Of a stretch of DNA of 64,000 nucleotides, positions 27,949 through 37,907 are shown in pieces; position 1 is the stretch's first letter, and every line of letters begins with the position of its first letter. The stretch is taken from contig NZ_KV917368.1 of the NCBI RefSeq assembly GCF_002019605.1, positions 1,276,997-1,340,996 of the forward strand, given 5' to 3'. The notes under the pieces are model-generated. The model searched no databases. It was given only the letters and a program-made list of their open reading frames with translations, and had not been told where the DNA came from. The DNA is from Alkalihalobacterium alkalinitrilicum. Its GTDB lineage: Bacteria; Bacillota; Bacilli; Bacillales; Bacillaceae_F. A program made the position numbers and the translations under genes.

Positions 27949-30486
27949 TTAATCACTTGTCGCTAAATCAATGAGAAACGGGATTTTGTCATAAACCGTT
28001 TTCTCGTTTTCATCCTCTAAAATAAGATAATAGGTCTTGGTTTTATCATACTTTAAATTTTTTAAAACGAATTTTTCTTTATACGTACGATCTTGCGGTG
28101 TTTCTGATGTACTATCCGCAATTATCGTATTTTCATTTGAAATTCGCAAGCCTTCTTCGTCAGCGATATAAGAACTCAAACGTATAGGTAGCCGTTTTGT
28201 TTCGACTTTTTCGGATTGAAAAAACTCCAAATAAGTAATCATGCTTGTTATTTTTCTTGAGATATTCGTTAATTGTACAGTCACTTTCTTTACTGCATTT
28301 TTATCAGATGCACTTCGATCCGTTTTGTATTTAATAACAGGGATGACAATTTCTTGGAGCATTGATCCACCATGAATGAAATTCGCACCTGTTCCTTTTC
28401 GGGCAAATCTCATCGTTCCTCTAGGTACTGTAGTATAGAGTTCACTATCAGCTCCTAATAAGTAATTTAGGGAAATAGTCAATACATCTTCACGGTGCTC
28501 GGGTGAATCCGTAACGGTAAATCTCCTTTTTTCAATTTCATTGTCTGTCAAGGTAGGGCTAGTCTTATCGTAAGCTTCAATCGAACTTTGTTGATAAACA
28601 AAACCATGATCAGCAGTTACATAAATATTCGTTGCACTTACATGATTTACTAAGTCATGTATCAATTTTGAAAGTTCGTCGATGGCGTCTTTTACTGCAA
28701 AAAACACATCATGTTCGGTTGCGGCATGGTCTCCTCTAGCATCAATCGTGTTGTGATAAATATAAATGACTTTTTGACCTTTCATTAAATCGCGTAGCTT
28801 TCTTTTCATATTTTTTATATCTGAATAGTTTACTGCTATGGAATCATTTACTTTCTTTTGTAATATCGTTTGGCGGTTAATGATACCGTTTGTCGAGCTT
28901 CCATCGACTTTTACTTGATCAGCACGATATTCAATGGAATGATGCGGTAACAAACTTGCCATTCCTAATGAAGTATAGGAAGGCACGACACCTTGTATGG
29001 CGTCTATTTCAGTCGATGCTTTTTTTGTGCTATTAAGTAGTTCTACGAGTTCATGCGCAGCTTCGTACCGAAACGCATCTGAATTGATGACAAATACCTT
29101 TTCATCTCGATTAACATGGGGTTGAATGAAATCGTTATAAAAATTATGTTGTTGTTTTATACCTACAATTGGCCAATGAGAGCTTAATTCTTTTTGAACA
29201 GCATTGGACCAATAAACGGACAACTCTTCTAAGTAAGCATTTACATATGTATTTTCTATTAACTCTTTTACTTCTGACAAATCATCTTTTAATTGAGCTT
29301 GGTCAAATGCAAAATGAAATTTACGGTATGCTTGATCAATTAAATAATAGTTGCTCAAATAGTATTCAAAAAGTTGCAATGCATTATTTTCGCGCAACTT
29401 GTCTTTACATTTTTCCATATGTTCTAGAAAGGTAATTGCCCAGTTTAATGCTTCATACTCATGTTGATAATATGGAAACCAGTGTAATTTTCTTCGGGTT
29501 TTTATAATTCGTTTGTAATGATCATAATCTTGAACCATTTCATTGATATAGTTGGAAAGAGATGTAATAAAATATTTATCAAAACAAGGAAATGTGTCAC
29601 TTTCTAAATACTGCTCACTCTTCCATTCTGTCATATGATGTTGCACATTTAATTGTTCTTCTATTAGTTTTGCCCATTGGTTATAAAAGTCAACATCTTT
29701 CGTATGATGCATAAATTGGTTGATGAAAATAATGCTGTTCATTTTTACACTTGTAACGTAGGGTTGCCAACTTCGTGGCAGATCCGCTTGGAAAGTTTCC
29801 TTTAAATGGGAAAGACACATGGTGATGAACAATTGTTGTAACGATTTTTGATCTCCCGTATATCCATAGTAAAATTCTACAAGAGACCAAAACGTTTCTG
29901 GATCTCCAAACTTTTCAATATCGAGCCAAGCTGCATTCGTTTCATTTAGTTCGTCGATAAATAATTTCTTTACAATGTCATCAAAGGTCAAGAAATCGGT
30001 TTTACATAGAGAAGCTAGCACACATAAATGAACGCTTTCCTCAGTCCATTCTTCGACATCATAAGAAGCAAACTTTGAATATCGTTCTTTATTATTAAAG
30101 AACTTTGAGTAATGCTTAAATACATGGGCTAAGGACTCATCTGTAATTCCTAAGTCTCTCATAATGATACTCGTTTTATTTGCGGAAAATTCAATACTGT
30201 ATTTGAATATATCGATGAGCAAATTTTGTCTTGCAAGTGGCTTTGGATCATTTGAGTAAACTATAAAATGAGAATTAGGGTCTACCTTTTCAATCTCATA
30301 CTTAGCAAAGAAAGAATTGTGACTCGTCAAATGTAATATCCGAACTCCTTCGATTTTTAGTTCTGGTATATGTTCTGAAAAATCATATTCAGGGTCGTAC
30401 CAAAAAACAATGTGACGCTGCTTGCCATCCTTAAGTTCACTTGAGAATATATCGACTAAAGATTGTTTAATTTGTTCTAAGTTCAT
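27949..30486 (-). CDS. pglZ: BREX phosphatase-fold protein PglZ
   Basis: The 845-residue core BREX protein of the alkaline-phosphatase superfamily (PglZ type A), which works with PglX in modifying and restricting DNA. Metal-site motifs are visible: VFVINSDAFRYEAAHEL (about residue 460), YHNTIDARGDHAATEHD (about 580) and IYVTADHGFVYQ (about 630). The N-terminus (RHIVFWYDPEYDFSE) matches type 1 PglZ. GAGGAAG before ATG 30486 decides the start; the open frame runs to 30516. It sits between pglX2 and pglX3, an unusual place. Confidence 0.94.
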   Translation of the reverse strand: MNLEQIKQSLVDIFSSELKDGKQRHIVFWYDPEYDFSEHIPELKIEGVRILHLTSHNSFFAKYEIEKVDPNSHFIVYSNDPKPLARQNLLIDIFKYSIEFSANKTSIIMRDLGITDESLAHVFKHYSKFFNNKERYSKFASYDVEEWTEESVHLCVLASLCKTDFLTFDDIVKKLFIDELNETNAAWLDIEKFGDPETFWSLVEFYYGYTGDQKSLQQLFITMCLSHLKETFQADLPRSWQPYVTSVKMNSIIFINQFMHHTKDVDFYNQWAKLIEEQLNVQHHMTEWKSEQYLESDTFPCFDKYFITSLSNYINEMVQDYDHYKRIIKTRRKLHWFPYYQHEYEALNWAITFLEHMEKCKDKLRENNALQLFEYYLSNYYLIDQAYRKFHFAFDQAQLKDDLSEVKELIENTYVNAYLEELSVYWSNAVQKELSSHWPIVGIKQQHNFYNDFIQPHVNRDEKVFVINSDAFRYEAAHELVELLNSTKKASTEIDAIQGVVPSYTSLGMASLLPHHSIEYRADQVKVDGSSTNGIINRQTILQKKVNDSIAVNYSDIKNMKRKLRDLMKGQKVIYIYHNTIDARGDHAATEHDVFFAVKDAIDELSKLIHDLVNHVSATNIYVTADHGFVYQQSSIEAYDKTSPTLTDNEIEKRRFTVTDSPEHREDVLTISLNYLLGADSELYTTVPRGTMRFARKGTGANFIHGGSMLQEIVIPVIKYKTDRSASDKNAVKKVTVQLTNISRKITSMITYLEFFQSEKVETKRLPIRLSSYIADEEGLRISNENTIIADSTSETPQDRTYKEKFVLKNLKYDKTKTYYLILEDENEKTVYDKIPFLIDLATSD

Positions 30487-30504
30487 AGATCTTCCTCTTT
30501 TTTT

Positions 30505-30548
30505 GGTGTTAGTCACCTTTGATTTAGTGAAGTAAAGGTGGTCACACC
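30505..30548 (-). promoter_or_regulatory. strong hairpin directly before pglZ
   Basis: GGTGTTAGTCACCTTT (30505-30520) pairs with AAAGGTGGTCACACC (30534-30548) with one or two mismatches. On the minus strand it is followed by an A-run and then the pglZ ribosome site, so it is not an intrinsic terminator. It may protect or process the mRNA, or bind a regulator. Confidence 0.5.
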
Positions 30549-30565
30549 ATATTTGTATTGCTGTG

Positions 30566-33500
30566 TTATAGTTTGATATTTGCTAATATGTTCATCTTTT
30601 TTGTCAGTTGGCCTTCTCCGTGAATGACGTCAATTCCTTGGAATTTTGCATAATTTGACTTAATACCATGATCTAAGTTCAGTTGTATTCGTTTATTTGC
30701 AACGTGAGCAATGGCCTGATCATATTGCTGGCATTCTATGATCTGCTTCTGTATCGTTTCTTTTCTTTTTTTCGCTTCTGTATATTCTCGAGTGGATACA
30801 TCCGATTCTATAATAGTATCCAGTCTTTCCAATTCCGTTTCGTATTTTCGTTGAATCAAATGTAAATACTCTGTTCGGACACGAGCGACAAGCCCTTCAT
30901 CATATCGATGTAAATATACGAGAGCTTTAAAGCCATTTTGTTTGCCACTATCAAATAGCCAATAAATGGGCCGCTTTTTATACACTTGTACATGATCTTT
31001 AAAGAAGTCTTTTATAAAATATCTTCGGATCGCTTGTCTAGAAGATTCGGTTGATTTTTTATTTACTGCTTCCGCGATAAATTGTAAGTTTTCTTCGAGT
31101 TTGTCCCTACCGTATACGACTTTTACAAACTCTACAAATCGTGTCACGATATCATCATCAAAGTATTCCTCATCCGTAATTGGAATGACATTTTCAGCAT
31201 CTGTTGCATAAGTTTGATATCGATGACTTTCGAACGCATCACCTGCAAATACAAGTCCTTTTTCATCTAAAGAATATCGACCAAACATACAACCAACTGC
31301 ATACGAAATGAACGATCGCACGTCTTTTTCTACATTAGCCATGGTTAAAACAATATCTTTATCTTGTATTTCAGGGGTAACATGCTTTTCTAATCCGTAA
31401 ATTTGAATAAAGATCTCATTTAACTGCTCTTCATACATTTTTAAACGAGAAAACTGATCGTTCGTGAGTGATTTCCAACGATCAAAAGTTTCTTGGAGTG
31501 TGCTGGCTTTACATTTATCATATAAAAAAGGGTGAAGAGAAAAATCCCATGATGTTTCGTGAAGATCCCAGTCTTGTTTTGAAATTTCAATACATTTTGA
31601 AGTCAACTCATTAATGATTAAATGCTCCTCTTTACTCGGCAATAAAATAGGTAATGATTTAATAGTGCCAACTTCAAAGTTAATCGTTGTACTTATGGCA
31701 CTCAATAATACTTCATTCACCTTTGAGTTAAGTAAGGATAAAATATAAAATTGATAAGGGTCCAAATCAAAAATCGAACATCCAGCAACATCAAAAATAA
31801 ATCCATTCCTAATATACCTGACTGAAAATTTTCCTGACGTTACTTTTGACCATGTAATGGATTCTTTAAAGAAGAAATCAATATTTTTTACAGTACGAGA
31901 GTAACTTTTATAAAGGGAGGCTGCATATTCTTTAATTTCACTTCCATTATCTTCCCAATTGACGACATACTCGGCATTTCCAAACCACTTTCTATATTTA
32001 CCACCTTTATTATAAGGAAACCATTTCTTTTGCGATAATGTAGCTTCATCATTACTTTTAAGATTAAATCCAATCTTTCCTTTTCGTACTTCAAACCAAT
32101 ATCGTAAATATTTATCATTATCGGATGTTGCCATGCCTTGGCGCGGACTAGCTATTTCACCTAAACTTTTTCCTTCTGTAAAAATCGTTCGAATCTTATT
32201 ATCGATCCAATATGTAATAGGCTGACTTGGTAATGAATGAAAGGTATCCATGGAAGCAACAAACTTTTTTTCCACATTAGGATAAATACTTGGTGCACCA
32301 TTTGCATCAAGATCTGATAAGCTCACTTTACAAAAAACACCTTTGTAGTTACGAAGCTTCTTCTTTCTCCATACTGTTGCCGCCGTTCCGAACGCGATTC
32401 CCATTACCATATTTTCTAAATGATTTAAAGTTACTATATGACTCTCTCTTTGCAAGTCATTACGAAACTGTTCAAAGGACGATAAAAACATCCAAGATTG
32501 CATTGTCACCATCGCATTGTAGCCATTTTCGTTTAAAAATTTCATTCCACGTGCAATGAATATTGAAAATAAATCATATTTTGCATTAGGATACAATTTC
32601 TCTAATGTTTTTGCCATTTTGGTGTTCATATTCCGAATACCCATATATGGTGGGTTAGTCACAACGACAGAGAATGTCCGACTCAACAATTTAGCTTGGT
32701 GGATGAACGTTGGGAACAGTTGCATTATTAACTCTCGATGATTTGCGGTAAACAAGTCTGACGAATTTTCATTTCTTATTTCATTTACACGTTGTTCGAA
32801 GGCAGAAAAATCCAGTTCTTCTATTTCTAATATAGACCCAAATTCTTCGGCGTCTTCAAACGTTTTTATAAAATATTCAACATCTTCTCTTTGAAGCCGC
32901 TTAGCAAGCTGGGGGTCGTTTGTATCGATAAAATAATCAATTGCTTCTTGCGGAATTCCGTTACTTTCTTGGATCGCACAAAGATTTACGTTAATGTGAC
33001 CCTGAAACAAACGACGATGATAACTTCTCGCTTTCATCATGATTGCAAAATAAGCTAATTGGGCAGCGCGATCATCAATGTCAATTCCATAGAGATTTTT
33101 TTCAAGAATGAGTTTGGGTATTTCTCTAGGAGAATACCCTGCTTTGGTATAAATGTCATAAAGAACATCAAATGCATAAACAAGTATATGGCCAGATCCC
33201 ATGCAAGGATCTATTACTGTAATTTCTTCTGGGTTTAATGGTTCCTTTGTTATTGAATTAATTTGTTGTTGAATATCATCGTCTTGTTTCACGCCATCCA
33301 AATAATACGTCCAGTTCCTTTTTAGCTCTTCATTAGGGTGGGACTCAAGCCATAATCTGCCAAGGGAGTTTTCAACCATATATTGAACGATCCACTTAGG
33401 CGTAAATAGTTGTGTTGCTGCAGGTATATTTTCTTTCGTTACTTTCTCATTTTTCTTTAACCGTGCAAAAACATCATCTTTTTTCTCTGAAATATAAAAT

Positions 33501-34135
33501 TGGTACAACCAACCGATAATTTCAACCTGTTCTTTCCAATCGCCTTCAGGAATGCTTGTAATAAGAAGGTGGATCACAGAATTTTCTTGTAACAAATTCA
33601 TTGGTAATAAAATTTCCGTATAATCATTAATCTCCTCAAACATAATCGGTAAAATCGTATGTAAAGCATTGCATTGTTTAATCAACAAATACTTAAATAA
33701 ACCTTCTGTATCATTAGAATCTTGAAAGCTATAAATCGTTTCTCGGTCGAGACCTAAGTCTAGATCTAGCGCTGCTGATAATATATCGGGTTCAGCTTGA
33801 CCTTCATGTTCCGAGGAAAGTACTCTTACGCCTGTCGGCAAATAATCATTGACTTCCATAAAACGTAATGCGATCAGCCGATTGAACCAAGTAAAGGCAA
33901 CTTCTTCAAGCACTTGTTCGAACCCTTTTTCTGCAATTTTTCCAACAAGTTCTTGACGTTGCTTCAATTCGGTAGGCTGGAAGATCCGCTGGTTAATTCG
34001 GAATCCTCCTTCAAAGACCTCTGGATCTTTGATTTCCCTATTGGTTATTCCTAATTCATACGCTTTTTGTTCAATATCACTGATTAGCTGTAACCTTGCT
34101 TTAACTGCAAACTGTCGAATTGCCGATTTATTCAT
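30566..34135 (-). CDS. pglX: BREX adenine-N6 methyltransferase PglX, paralogue 2
   Basis: 1189 residues with intact SAM motif DPCMGSGHILVYAFDVLY (near 308) and catalytic NPPYMG (near 495). The recognition region (about 590-860) is distinct from those of paralogues 1 and 3, though PRQGMATSDNDKYLRYWFEV shows it is closer to paralogue 3 (PRQGLATGNNDFFLRFWYEV). The C-terminal DDIVTRFVEFVKVVYGRD and RPIYWLFDSGKQNGFKALVY are shared. GGGGGGCAAA before ATG 34135 favours this start over ATG 34147. It follows pglX1 by 76 bases. Confidence 0.93.
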   Translation of the reverse strand: MNKSAIRQFAVKARLQLISDIEQKAYELGITNREIKDPEVFEGGFRINQRIFQPTELKQRQELVGKIAEKGFEQVLEEVAFTWFNRLIALRFMEVNDYLPTGVRVLSSEHEGQAEPDILSAALDLDLGLDRETIYSFQDSNDTEGLFKYLLIKQCNALHTILPIMFEEINDYTEILLPMNLLQENSVIHLLITSIPEGDWKEQVEIIGWLYQFYISEKKDDVFARLKKNEKVTKENIPAATQLFTPKWIVQYMVENSLGRLWLESHPNEELKRNWTYYLDGVKQDDDIQQQINSITKEPLNPEEITVIDPCMGSGHILVYAFDVLYDIYTKAGYSPREIPKLILEKNLYGIDIDDRAAQLAYFAIMMKARSYHRRLFQGHINVNLCAIQESNGIPQEAIDYFIDTNDPQLAKRLQREDVEYFIKTFEDAEEFGSILEIEELDFSAFEQRVNEIRNENSSDLFTANHRELIMQLFPTFIHQAKLLSRTFSVVVTNPPYMGIRNMNTKMAKTLEKLYPNAKYDLFSIFIARGMKFLNENGYNAMVTMQSWMFLSSFEQFRNDLQRESHIVTLNHLENMVMGIAFGTAATVWRKKKLRNYKGVFCKVSLSDLDANGAPSIYPNVEKKFVASMDTFHSLPSQPITYWIDNKIRTIFTEGKSLGEIASPRQGMATSDNDKYLRYWFEVRKGKIGFNLKSNDEATLSQKKWFPYNKGGKYRKWFGNAEYVVNWEDNGSEIKEYAASLYKSYSRTVKNIDFFFKESITWSKVTSGKFSVRYIRNGFIFDVAGCSIFDLDPYQFYILSLLNSKVNEVLLSAISTTINFEVGTIKSLPILLPSKEEHLIINELTSKCIEISKQDWDLHETSWDFSLHPFLYDKCKASTLQETFDRWKSLTNDQFSRLKMYEEQLNEIFIQIYGLEKHVTPEIQDKDIVLTMANVEKDVRSFISYAVGCMFGRYSLDEKGLVFAGDAFESHRYQTYATDAENVIPITDEEYFDDDIVTRFVEFVKVVYGRDKLEENLQFIAEAVNKKSTESSRQAIRRYFIKDFFKDHVQVYKKRPIYWLFDSGKQNGFKALVYLHRYDEGLVARVRTEYLHLIQRKYETELERLDTIIESDVSTREYTEAKKRKETIQKQIIECQQYDQAIAHVANKRIQLNLDHGIKSNYAKFQGIDVIHGEGQLTKKMNILANIKL

Positions 34136-34211
34136 TTTGCCCCCCATTAACCACCTTCAACTAAGAGGTTTCACTTTACTTCTATTAACATGATCTTTTA
34201 TTTTGTCCACT

Positions 34212-37200
34212 CTACAACTTAATGTCAGTTAAAACGTTCATTTTCTGCGTTGCCTTGCCTGCTACTTCGGCAACATCAACATCTTGGAACTTCGAATAGT
34301 TCGCCTTAATACCTGCAGTTACATCGAGCATCAATCGTTTGTTGGCGATATGAGCAATTATTTTGTCGTAATGATAGGTTTCGATGAGTTGCTTGTGAAT
34401 TGTATCTTTTTTTCGATTGGCGACAGTTTTATCTCGAGCGGAAGCATCACCTTCAACAACCGCTTCCAATCGTTCCATTTCCGCCTCATACTTCCGTTGT
34501 AAAAGGTGGAGGTAATCCGTTCGCACGCGAGCGACAAGTCCTTCGTCATACCTGTGCATATAAATGAGTGCCTTGAATCCATTCTGTTTCCCACTATCAA
34601 ACAACCAATAAACAGGACGTTTTTTATAAGTTTGAACATGGTCTTTATAAAAATCTTTTAAAAAGTACCGCCTGATTGCCTCCCTTGAGGATTCTGTTGT
34701 TTTTTTATTGAGTGCTTCCGCAATAAATTCAAGGTTTTCTTCAAAGCCTGTCTCGCCAAACGTCACCTTTATAAAATCGACAAATCTAGTTACGATATCG
34801 TCATCAAAATACTCGTCATCTGTAATCGGTATAATGTTCTGTACATCCGCAGCAAACGTTTCGTAGCGACTTAAGTCAAAATCCCCCCCAGCAAAAAACA
34901 CTAGGCCATCTTCATCTAAAGAATACCGACCAAACATACAACCAACAGCATAGGAAATATACGACTTTACATCACGTTCGCGATCCGCTATACGAATAGC
35001 AATTTCATCTTCAGGAACTTCTGGTTTGAACTCATCTTCTAATTGGTATAAACGTATAAATAGCTCGTTTAATTGTTCTTCATTTGCTTTCAATTGATTA
35101 AATTTTGCTTCTGTATCAATACTCCAGCTCATGAAAGATTCTTCAATGCTAGATGCTTTGTAGTTCAAGAAAGGGTGTTTTTTAAAGTCTAGGGACGTTT
35201 CAAACGAATCCCAGTCTTCTTTCGTCAAATTAATGTTTTCTTGAACGAGTGCAATGATTTGCTGTTTACTTTCTTCAAGCGGAGTGACTAACGGCACACG
35301 AACAACATCATTCAGCTTTACGTGGAGTCCTGAATTCAATAGCTTGAAAACTTCATCGGAAATAACAGAATTCAACAAACCTAAAAGAAAAAAACGATTC
35401 TCTGCGTTACTGATCAGTAATGCAGGTCCTGCCATATCAAAAAGAGTATCATTCGAAAGAATTCTTGCGTTAAATGTACGGGTTGTTAAGTCGGTATACG
35501 TTATACCCTCTTTAAACCAAAATTCTTTGTTCAATAGATTGGATGTTGAATTTTCGCGGTAAAACGTTTTTGCTTCATCCGACCAATCAATAACCGTTTC
35601 TAAATTTCCGTACCACTTTCTTAATCGCCCGCCTTTAGCATATAAAAACCAGCGGTCATTTATTTCATTTAGATTGACTTCCCAGACAAATCTTAAATAT
35701 CGTTCATTGTTAGCGGTTTTATTCCCTGACCCTACATTGTCAATTATCGTTTCAATTGAAGGGTTAGATTGAAAATTAACGAGCATCTTGTCACTTGTCC
35801 AATAAGCAAAAGGGTACTTTGGAATTCCTTTAAAACTTTCAACTTTTTTAATGAACCAGTTATTAGTATTGAGCATTTGTTGTACCTTTTCTTGTGTACC
35901 GAACCCAACGAGATTGATAAAGCAACTATTAAAGTCCGGAATCGGTGAATTCCGTGTAATATAAGATGTCGTTTGAACGACTTCCCCACCAATTTCTTCA
36001 AAGGCACGAGCACCGAGATGGACCATTGAAACAATAGTTTGAGTCTCCATGATAAATTTTCGGACTTTTTCGTAACTACTTAAAAACATCCAAGAGTGTT
36101 GATTGATCGTAGCTAAATAACTAGTTGATTTCCCGAAATAATGCATTTGTTCCATAAAGACCGTAAATAAATCATTGGAAAATTCTTTATAATTCTTTCC
36201 AATATATCCTTTTAGCTTAGGATTCATATTCCCTGTACCCATATACGGTGGGTTGGTTACAACGACATCATATTTCATTGTGAGTAGCTTTACTTGGTCT
36301 ACTAGTGGTGGAAGCCACTTAAGTAACTCATCACGATATTGAGTTTGAAATAAATCAATTGATTCACTCATTGTGATAGCTTCTAACCTTAAGGCAATTT
36401 CATCAATTTGAATGTCTTTTATTTTTATGATGGAACCGTAGTCTTTTCCATCTTGGAAGCTTTCAATTAGAAGATTCATACTTTTTTGAAGGGATTCATC
36501 AATGTCTTCACCGTTAGCTCGTATGAAATAATTTATAGCTTCACGTGAAATTCTGTTACTTTCTTGTATTGAGCACAAATTTACTTTTATTTGCTCTCTA
36601 AATAAGCGTCTGTTGTAGCTTCTTGCTTTCATCATTACTCCAAAATACGCTAATTGAGCAGCGCGATCATCAATGTCCATACCGTATAAATTGTTTTCTA
36701 AGATCAATTTTGGAATTTCTCTTGGTGAATATCCCTCTTTTGCATAGATGTCATATAAAACATCAAAGGCATAAACAAGAATATGGCCAGATCCCATACA
36801 AGGATCTAATACTTTAATATCTTCAGGCATTAAATTTTTATTTATGAGGTGAGTTAATTCTTGTTCAACCTCGATGTTTTGATCTACTTCTTTCACATAA
36901 TAAGTCCAGTTGTTTTTTAACTCTTCGTTAGGATGAGTTTCGAGCCATAACCTGCCAACGGAATTTTCAACCATATATTGAACGATCCATTTGGGGGTGA
37001 ATAGCTGTGTCGCTGCTGGAATGTTTTCTTTTGTAACTTTTTGCTTTTTCTTTAAACCAGCAAATACTTCATCTTTTTTTTCCGAGATGTAAAATTGGTA
37101 CAACCACCCGATAATTTCAACTTGTTCTTTCCAATCTTCTTCTGGAATTGATGTTACAAGCAGTCGAATGATGGAGTGATCTTGCAACAAATTTTGCGGT

Positions 37201-37730
37201 AGTAAAACTTCTGTATAATCATCAATGGGTTCAAACATGATGGGTAGTATCGTATGTAATGCATTGCATTGTTTGATTAACAAATATTTAAATAGACCTT
37301 CTCTGTCATTTGCATCTTGTAGACGATAAATGGTATCTAGATCTACATTCATATCAACGTCTAAAGCTGCGGCTAAAATATCAGGTTCCGTTTTTTCAAC
37401 TTCTTCTGATGAAAGGATACGCACCCCTGTTGGTAAATAATCATTCACTTCCATAAAACGAAGGGCAATGAATCGGTTGAACCATGTATAGGCAACTTCT
37501 TCAATAATCTGTTCAAGTCCTTTTTCTTCCACCTTATCTATTAACTTTTGACGTTGCTCTAATTCTGATATGTGAAACACTCTTTGGTTAATGCGAAATC
37601 CACCTTCAAATACTTCTGGCTCTTTATTTCCATGTTTTGTAATGCCTAGTTCATATGCTTTTTGTTCAATATCAGAAATCAGTTGTATTCTCGCTTTTAC
37701 AGCAAATTTTCGGATTGTGGATTTATTCAT
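34212..37730 (-). CDS. pglX: BREX adenine-N6 methyltransferase PglX, paralogue 1
   Basis: 1172 residues with DPCMGSGHILVYAFDVLY near 308, YGMDIDDRAAQLAYFGVMMK near 350 and catalytic NPPYMG near 493. Its central region (about 590-850, with VGSGNKTANNERYLRFVWEV and RLRKWYGNLETVIDW) is the most different of the three and should read another DNA site. AAGGAGAGTCAT before ATG 37730 sets the start; the open frame extends to 37790 inside the dispersed repeat, which is not coding. First methyltransferase after brxC. Confidence 0.93.
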   Translation of the reverse strand: MNKSTIRKFAVKARIQLISDIEQKAYELGITKHGNKEPEVFEGGFRINQRVFHISELEQRQKLIDKVEEKGLEQIIEEVAYTWFNRFIALRFMEVNDYLPTGVRILSSEEVEKTEPDILAAALDVDMNVDLDTIYRLQDANDREGLFKYLLIKQCNALHTILPIMFEPIDDYTEVLLPQNLLQDHSIIRLLVTSIPEEDWKEQVEIIGWLYQFYISEKKDEVFAGLKKKQKVTKENIPAATQLFTPKWIVQYMVENSVGRLWLETHPNEELKNNWTYYVKEVDQNIEVEQELTHLINKNLMPEDIKVLDPCMGSGHILVYAFDVLYDIYAKEGYSPREIPKLILENNLYGMDIDDRAAQLAYFGVMMKARSYNRRLFREQIKVNLCSIQESNRISREAINYFIRANGEDIDESLQKSMNLLIESFQDGKDYGSIIKIKDIQIDEIALRLEAITMSESIDLFQTQYRDELLKWLPPLVDQVKLLTMKYDVVVTNPPYMGTGNMNPKLKGYIGKNYKEFSNDLFTVFMEQMHYFGKSTSYLATINQHSWMFLSSYEKVRKFIMETQTIVSMVHLGARAFEEIGGEVVQTTSYITRNSPIPDFNSCFINLVGFGTQEKVQQMLNTNNWFIKKVESFKGIPKYPFAYWTSDKMLVNFQSNPSIETIIDNVGSGNKTANNERYLRFVWEVNLNEINDRWFLYAKGGRLRKWYGNLETVIDWSDEAKTFYRENSTSNLLNKEFWFKEGITYTDLTTRTFNARILSNDTLFDMAGPALLISNAENRFFLLGLLNSVISDEVFKLLNSGLHVKLNDVVRVPLVTPLEESKQQIIALVQENINLTKEDWDSFETSLDFKKHPFLNYKASSIEESFMSWSIDTEAKFNQLKANEEQLNELFIRLYQLEDEFKPEVPEDEIAIRIADRERDVKSYISYAVGCMFGRYSLDEDGLVFFAGGDFDLSRYETFAADVQNIIPITDDEYFDDDIVTRFVDFIKVTFGETGFEENLEFIAEALNKKTTESSREAIRRYFLKDFYKDHVQTYKKRPVYWLFDSGKQNGFKALIYMHRYDEGLVARVRTDYLHLLQRKYEAEMERLEAVVEGDASARDKTVANRKKDTIHKQLIETYHYDKIIAHIANKRLMLDVTAGIKANYSKFQDVDVAEVAGKATQKMNVLTDIKL

Positions 37731-37750
37731 ATGACTCTCCTTCTCATATA

Positions 37751-37853
37751 GTGAAACTTCCATTAGTGAGGGGTTTACCTCTTCCCCCACTGATGGTTAG
37801 ATGAGGCCCGCACGATGTGGCAACGTCTGTGTTCTTAGTTGTTGCGGGATAAA
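37751..37853 (+). repeat. dispersed structured repeat, copy 5, inside the BREX operon
   Basis: GTGAAACTTCCATTAGTGAG, CCCCCACTGATGGTTAGATG, CCCGCACGATGTGGCAACGT and GTTGCGGGATAAA. The long central stem is shortened to one arm. It lies between brxC and pglX1, antisense to the operon. Confidence 0.85.
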
Positions 37854-37866
37854 TTCAAACTAAGAT

Positions 37867-37890
37867 CCATGTGGGGACACGCCCACATGG
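37867..37890 (-). promoter_or_regulatory. perfect 9-bp hairpin after brxC
   Basis: CCATGTGGG pairs with CCCACATGG around a six-base loop, 17 bases beyond the brxC stop. No T-run follows on the minus strand, so it is more likely an mRNA 3'-end stabiliser or processing signal than a full terminator. Confidence 0.5.
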
Positions 37891-37907
37891 AAGGTGTGAA
37901 TATCTAT

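Noticed and set aside
34212-37730. Type II restriction-modification enzymes (Eco57I-like) instead of PglX
   Set aside because: The N-terminal MNKxxIRxFAVxAR start, size near 1180, and setting between brxC and pglZ identify PglX; no nuclease motif was seen.
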